A DNA stretch of 9,111 nt, from positions 1 through 9,111 of the forward strand of contig JAWWBX010000175.1 in assembly GCA_033720735.1 (NCBI GenBank), written 5' to 3'. The position numbers were made by a program, and so were the translations under genes. This document shows positions 6,054-9,111 of the stretch, piece after piece. Source of the stretch: B8-G4 sp033720735. Its GTDB lineage: Bacteria > Bacteroidota > Bacteroidia > Chitinophagales > Saprospiraceae. Position 1 is the first letter of the stretch. Each line of letters starts with the position of its first letter. The notes under the pieces were generated by a model. The model ran no database searches. It was not told where the DNA came from and saw only the letters and a program-made list of their open reading frames with translations.

Positions 6054-7158
6054 ACGAAGCTGGTGGTGGAGAAAGGTGCTGTACCCCTGCCTGGCCTGGC
6101 TGGTCCTGGCAGGGTGCAGCGATCCTGCGCAACCCGCTGTCATGGAGGGCGCCTGTGCGTATCTGTGGGCGATGCAGGGATCCGATGGTGGCTGGCACAG
6201 CGCCACCCACGGCATCCTGAAGGAGGGCGCGGCCATCACACCTTTCATTGTTTGGCACTTGCTTGCCGCCGACGAAGCCCCGCCGCACGGCGCGCCTGAG
6301 AGAGCACTGGACTTTATCCGCAACACGTTGGCTGAGCGTACCGGCCAGGAGATCATGGATTATCCCAATTATGCGGCAGCCTATGCATTGCGCGTGTTGC
6401 ACCAATACGGGGAGCCCGCGGACTCCGGGCGGATACGGGTGCTCGTCGATGAACTCGTGGCACAGCAGTTTGTGGCGTCGCGGGGTATGGATCGCGATCA
6501 TCCTGCCTATGGTGGCTGGGGATTTGGCGAAACTGGCCTTGCACCCGGACAAGCAGGTCACGTTGATCTTTCCCATACGCGGCGGGTCCTGCAGGCACTG
6601 TCGGCCGTTCTTCCCGCGGAGCATCCGGCGTTTGCAGAGGCCATCGTGTATCTGAAACGTCACCAAAATCTGCCGCCGGAAGCCGACAGCGGAGTGTACG
6701 CAGACGGCGGCTTCTTCACGTCCATGCATACGGCCTACACCAACAAGTCCCGGCAGTATACCGACATCCCGCCGCGCTGGGAAAGTTACGCCACGGCAAC
6801 AGCAGATGGCCTGCTCGGACTCCTGGCTGTCCCGGAGAACCAGCAGCACCGGATCGCCGCGGCCGTGCAATGGTTGCAGCAGCACGATGCGCTGGAGTAT
6901 GTGGAGGGGATCCCGCAGGATGACCCTGCACAGTGGCACCTGGTAATGCAATACTATCATCTGGCTGTGCGTGCCGAAGCCCTGGCAAACGCCGGTGTTG
7001 GGGGGGCGTGGCAGCAGGCGGTGCAGACGATGCTCTTGCAAGCACAGCGCCCGGATGGCAGTTTTGCCAACCCGCTCGGCGGTCCGAACAAGGAGGATGA
7101 CCCGCTGTTGGCCACCGCGTTTGCAGTGACGGCCTTGTCATACGCGGGCAGTTTGTAA
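6043..7158 (+). CDS. Lipoprotein with prenyltransferase/squalene-cyclase-like repeats
   Basis: This 371-residue protein opens with basic MAVRRSWWWRK, a hydrophobic stretch and the textbook lipobox LAGC (22-25), so Cys25 should be lipidated and the protein membrane-anchored. The remainder is an alpha-toroid of the squalene-cyclase/prenyltransferase class. It shows QGSDGGW (45-51), YGGWGFG (156-162), VDLSHT (174-179, cf. the 'DLSNT' helix start common in such proteins), SYATATADGLLGLLA, and QRPDGSF (335-341) followed by NKEDDPLLATAFAVTAL. The start at 6043 lies inside the end of the upstream repeat protein and is the only one that keeps the signal peptide. An AGGAG sits one base before it, too close for normal use, so coupling or reinitiation is likely. 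With its neighbour it probably forms a functional pair in the cell envelope. No DxDD motif is seen; the KEDD at 350-353 is the nearest acidic cluster. The substrate is unknown. Confidence 0.87.
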   Translation: MAVRRSWWWRKVLYPCLAWLVLAGCSDPAQPAVMEGACAYLWAMQGSDGGWHSATHGILKEGAAITPFIVWHLLAADEAPPHGAPERALDFIRNTLAERTGQEIMDYPNYAAAYALRVLHQYGEPADSGRIRVLVDELVAQQFVASRGMDRDHPAYGGWGFGETGLAPGQAGHVDLSHTRRVLQALSAVLPAEHPAFAEAIVYLKRHQNLPPEADSGVYADGGFFTSMHTAYTNKSRQYTDIPPRWESYATATADGLLGLLAVPENQQHRIAAAVQWLQQHDALEYVEGIPQDDPAQWHLVMQYYHLAVRAEALANAGVGGAWQQAVQTMLLQAQRPDGSFANPLGGPNKEDDPLLATAFAVTALSYAGSL

Positions 7159-7243
7159 AACAGGCTCCGCTTCTTCGACGTTTAGTTAATTAGCGCAAGA
7201 GCATCTAACTTTGCCGGAACGCCCCGGGAATCAAAATGAAATT
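7159..7243 (+). promoter_or_regulatory. Bacteroidota-type promoter and A-rich leader for the S41 protease
   Basis: TAACTTTG at 7206-7213 is an exact match to the Bacteroidota -7 consensus TAnnTTTG. TTTA at 7181-7184 lies 21 bases upstream, where the -33 TTTG/TTG element is expected (one mismatch). Transcription would begin near 7220, leaving a short leader ending in AATCAAAATGAAATT. That leader is A-rich and has no Shine-Dalgarno sequence, as is typical of that phylum. The position directly before a new gene, after an 85-base gap, supports the call. Confidence 0.6.
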
Positions 7244-8872
7244 ATGAAACACAAGATCTACGCTCTGGCACTGGTCGGCATGGCGACCGTGCTGTGGTCA
7301 TTCACCAGCAAGACCGACAACAAGTATTTCGAGATCTCGAAGAACATCGAAATCTTCACGAATGTCTACAAGGAGCTCAATACCTGGTATGTCGACGACC
7401 TGGATCCGGCGACGGTGATGCGCACCGGGATCGATGCTATGGTCGCAGCGCTCGATCCATATACCGTCTATTATTCCGAGTCGCAAATTGAAGGATACCG
7501 GCAGACGGAAGGCCGCTACGACGCACTTGGCGCTGTCGTCAAGCTGATCGATGACTATCCGACCATTGTCGAACCGTTTGAGAATTCACCGGCGGTCCGC
7601 GCCGGGTTGAAAGCCGGTGACCAGATCATTGCGATCAACGGTGAGTCGGCACAGGGCCGATCAACGGAGGATGTCACCAGTGTCGTACGCGGAGTACCCG
7701 GCACGACAGTCTCCCTGCGGATTCGCAGGCCAGGAGAGAAGGGCGAGCAGGACATTACCCTGACCCGCGGCGAAGTTGCTGCACCCAATGTGCCGTATTC
7801 GGGATTGGTGGACAAAGGGATTGGTTACATCGCCTTGACGACCTTCACGCAGAATGCCGGACGCAATGTGAGTAATGCCTTGCGCGACCTCAAGACAGAC
7901 GATCCGGATCTGCGCGGCGTGGTCCTCGACTTGCGTGGAAATGGTGGTGGCCTGTTGCGGGAAGCGGTCAACGTGTCCAATGTATTTATCGATCGCGGGG
8001 AAGAGGTTGTGAGTACGCGCGGCAAGGTGCCCGAGCGCGACCAGAGCTACAGCACCCGGCAGGAGCCGGTCGACAAAACCATCCCGCTGGTGGTACTGAT
8101 TGACAAGAATTCGGCCTCTGCTTCCGAGATCGTGTCTGGAGTGATCCAGGATCTCGACAGGGGCGTGTTGCTCGGGCAGCGCACCTACGGTAAGGGCCTG
8201 GTTCAGAATACACGTGATGTCGGCTACAACGCGCGCCTCAAAATGACTACGGCGAAATACTATATCCCGAGCGGCCGCTGTATCCAGAGCGTGGAATACG
8301 AGAATGGTGAACCAAAGGACATCGCCGATGATCGTCGCGCACAGTTCACCACCCGCAACGGGAGAGTCGTGCTGGACGGCGGAGGCGTCAAACCCGATCT
8401 CGTCATTCAGGAGAAACCCGTTCCGGAAGTGCTTACCGCTCTGCAGGAACAGGACTTGATTTTCAAGTATGTGACCGATTACTGCCTGCGGCACGATGAT
8501 ATCGGGGACGTTGAGTCATTCCGATTTAATGAATTCGACGATTTTGTCAAATATGTCACCAGGTCGGGGTTTACCTTTCAGACCAGTGCGGAAAAGGCCC
8601 TTGCCGATCTTGAACGCGGGATTACCGAGCCGGCGCTGACCAGCCGGTTGAAAGGGGAGGTGCGTCAGATTCGTACGGCGATCGATGCAGACAAGGAATC
8701 ACATCTCGAACGGTATCGGGCCGAGATCGTCGAAGCGATTGAAATGGATATTGTCGGCCGGTACTATTTCCAGAACGGCAAGACACGTCAGCGGCTGAAA
8801 AACGACCCCGAACTGCGGGAAGCTATCAGTCTGCTGCAGGATGGTAAGGCATATTCTACTCTGTTGAAGTAG
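7244..8872 (+). CDS. S41 family C-terminal processing peptidase (CtpA/Prc-like)
   Basis: This 542-residue envelope serine protease has a short basic N-terminus and hydrophobic segment (residues 1-20) that export it to or anchor it at the periplasmic side. A PDZ domain covers about 88-175 (GLKAGDQIIAINGES) and recognises substrate C-termini. The S41 catalytic domain follows, with VVLDLRGNGGG (229-236 from the Asp), NSASASEIV and TYGKGLVQ. Ser292, Lys317 and Gln321 have the 25- and 4-residue spacings of the CtpB-type Ser-Lys-Gln triad, so the enzyme should be active. About 170 further residues form a C-terminal extension rich in charged helices, a length usual for Bacteroidota CtpA proteins. 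The start at 7244 follows an A-rich leader. The frame is open from 7211, but that upstream part adds non-signal residues and overlaps the promoter. tsaB begins four bases after the stop. The likely role is envelope protein processing or quality control; targets are unknown. Confidence 0.95.
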   Translation: MKHKIYALALVGMATVLWSFTSKTDNKYFEISKNIEIFTNVYKELNTWYVDDLDPATVMRTGIDAMVAALDPYTVYYSESQIEGYRQTEGRYDALGAVVKLIDDYPTIVEPFENSPAVRAGLKAGDQIIAINGESAQGRSTEDVTSVVRGVPGTTVSLRIRRPGEKGEQDITLTRGEVAAPNVPYSGLVDKGIGYIALTTFTQNAGRNVSNALRDLKTDDPDLRGVVLDLRGNGGGLLREAVNVSNVFIDRGEEVVSTRGKVPERDQSYSTRQEPVDKTIPLVVLIDKNSASASEIVSGVIQDLDRGVLLGQRTYGKGLVQNTRDVGYNARLKMTTAKYYIPSGRCIQSVEYENGEPKDIADDRRAQFTTRNGRVVLDGGGVKPDLVIQEKPVPEVLTALQEQDLIFKYVTDYCLRHDDIGDVESFRFNEFDDFVKYVTRSGFTFQTSAEKALADLERGITEPALTSRLKGEVRQIRTAIDADKESHLERYRAEIVEAIEMDIVGRYYFQNGKTRQRLKNDPELREAISLLQDGKAYSTLLK

Positions 8873-8876
8873 CTCG

Positions 8877-9111
8877 ATGGGCCCCGCCAAACGGTCAGAT
8901 CCACACATCCTCTGCATCGAAACTTCCGGATGGCATTGCTCCGTGGCGTTGTGCAAGGGGGACGAAGTCGTCGTAGAGCGCACCTCTGAAGGCAAGTATG
9001 ACCATAGTGCGATGCTGGCGCCGCAGGTACGCGACATGCTGGCGGAAGCGGGCATGACGACGCATGAGCTTGCGGCCGTGGCGTTGAGTGCTGGCCCGGG
9101 TTCGTACACCG
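8877..9111 (+). CDS. tsaB: tRNA t6A biosynthesis protein TsaB, 3' end cut off by window
   Basis: The first 78 codons are visible and the frame runs off the window. The residues ILCIETSGWHCSVAL (11-25) form the ASKHA-fold phosphate-1 strand typical of TsaB (YeaZ). HSAMLAPQVRDMLAEAG (43-59) is the conserved helix, and LAAVALSAGPGSYT (65-78) is the family hallmark leading into GPGSYTGLR. TsaB is a catalytically inactive paralogue of TsaD. Together with TsaD and TsaE it transfers the threonylcarbamoyl group made by TsaC to A37 of ANN-decoding tRNAs in the cytoplasm. About ten residues precede the conserved strand; the ATG at 8877 is the only nearby upstream in-frame start I see, four bases after the protease stop, which suggests cotranscription. 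No clear Shine-Dalgarno sequence is present. The functional link to the protease is probably only one of operon position. Confidence 0.93.
   Translation, partial: MGPAKRSDPHILCIETSGWHCSVALCKGDEVVVERTSEGKYDHSAMLAPQVRDMLAEAGMTTHELAAVALSAGPGSYT

Noticed and set aside
5418..6356. Long minus-strand open frame opposite the two cyclase-like genes
   Set aside because: It lies antisense to two well-supported genes and shows no recognisable domain. Long antisense frames are expected in GC-rich coding DNA.
4827..7158. Squalene-hopene cyclase genes for hopanoid synthesis
   Set aside because: Both proteins are much too short, are exported, and lack the DxDD motif, although the repeats are of the same superfamily.

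Overview
The window is a compact, all plus-strand stretch of moderately high-GC bacterial DNA with eight protein genes, the first and last cut by the window edges. No RNA gene, mobile element, CRISPR array or transfer boundary was seen. Several features suggest a Gram-negative member of the Bacteroidota/Rhodothermota (FCB) group. There is a TAnnTTTG-type -7 element with an A-rich leader lacking a Shine-Dalgarno sequence in front of the S41 protease. The protease is about 540 residues long, the size common in that group. There is also an outer-membrane beta-barrel and a lipoprotein. The phylum assignment is an inference; no marker in the window settles it.

Bases 1-3860 form one tightly coupled unit: the end of a first FtsX/LolC-type permease, a complete second permease, a LolD/MacB-type ATPase, and a beta-barrel outer-membrane protein. 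The first two junctions are both TGATG stop/start overlaps and the third is an 8-base overlap. The first three genes make a classic two-permease plus ATPase transporter of the lipoprotein-release/MacB superfamily. The coupled barrel suggests that the system moves or delivers something towards the outer membrane; the substrate is unknown.

Bases 3910-4689 encode a YbfF-type alpha/beta-hydrolase that appears to stand alone. A 137-base non-coding stretch follows, holding a helically phased GTTAAG direct repeat and two small dyad symmetries. It leads into a two-gene unit (4827-7158) of exported, terpene-cyclase-fold proteins with squalene-cyclase/prenyltransferase repeats. One has a probable signal peptide and the other is a clear lipoprotein; their frames overlap by 11 bases. 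I see no DxDD cyclase motif in either, so their activity is unknown. This pair is the most interesting part of the window.

An 85-base gap containing a good Bacteroidota-type promoter then leads to a PDZ-containing C-terminal-processing protease (S41, with Ser-Lys-Gln catalytic residues visible). Four bases after it starts tsaB, which the window end truncates; TsaB acts in the universal tRNA t6A modification pathway.
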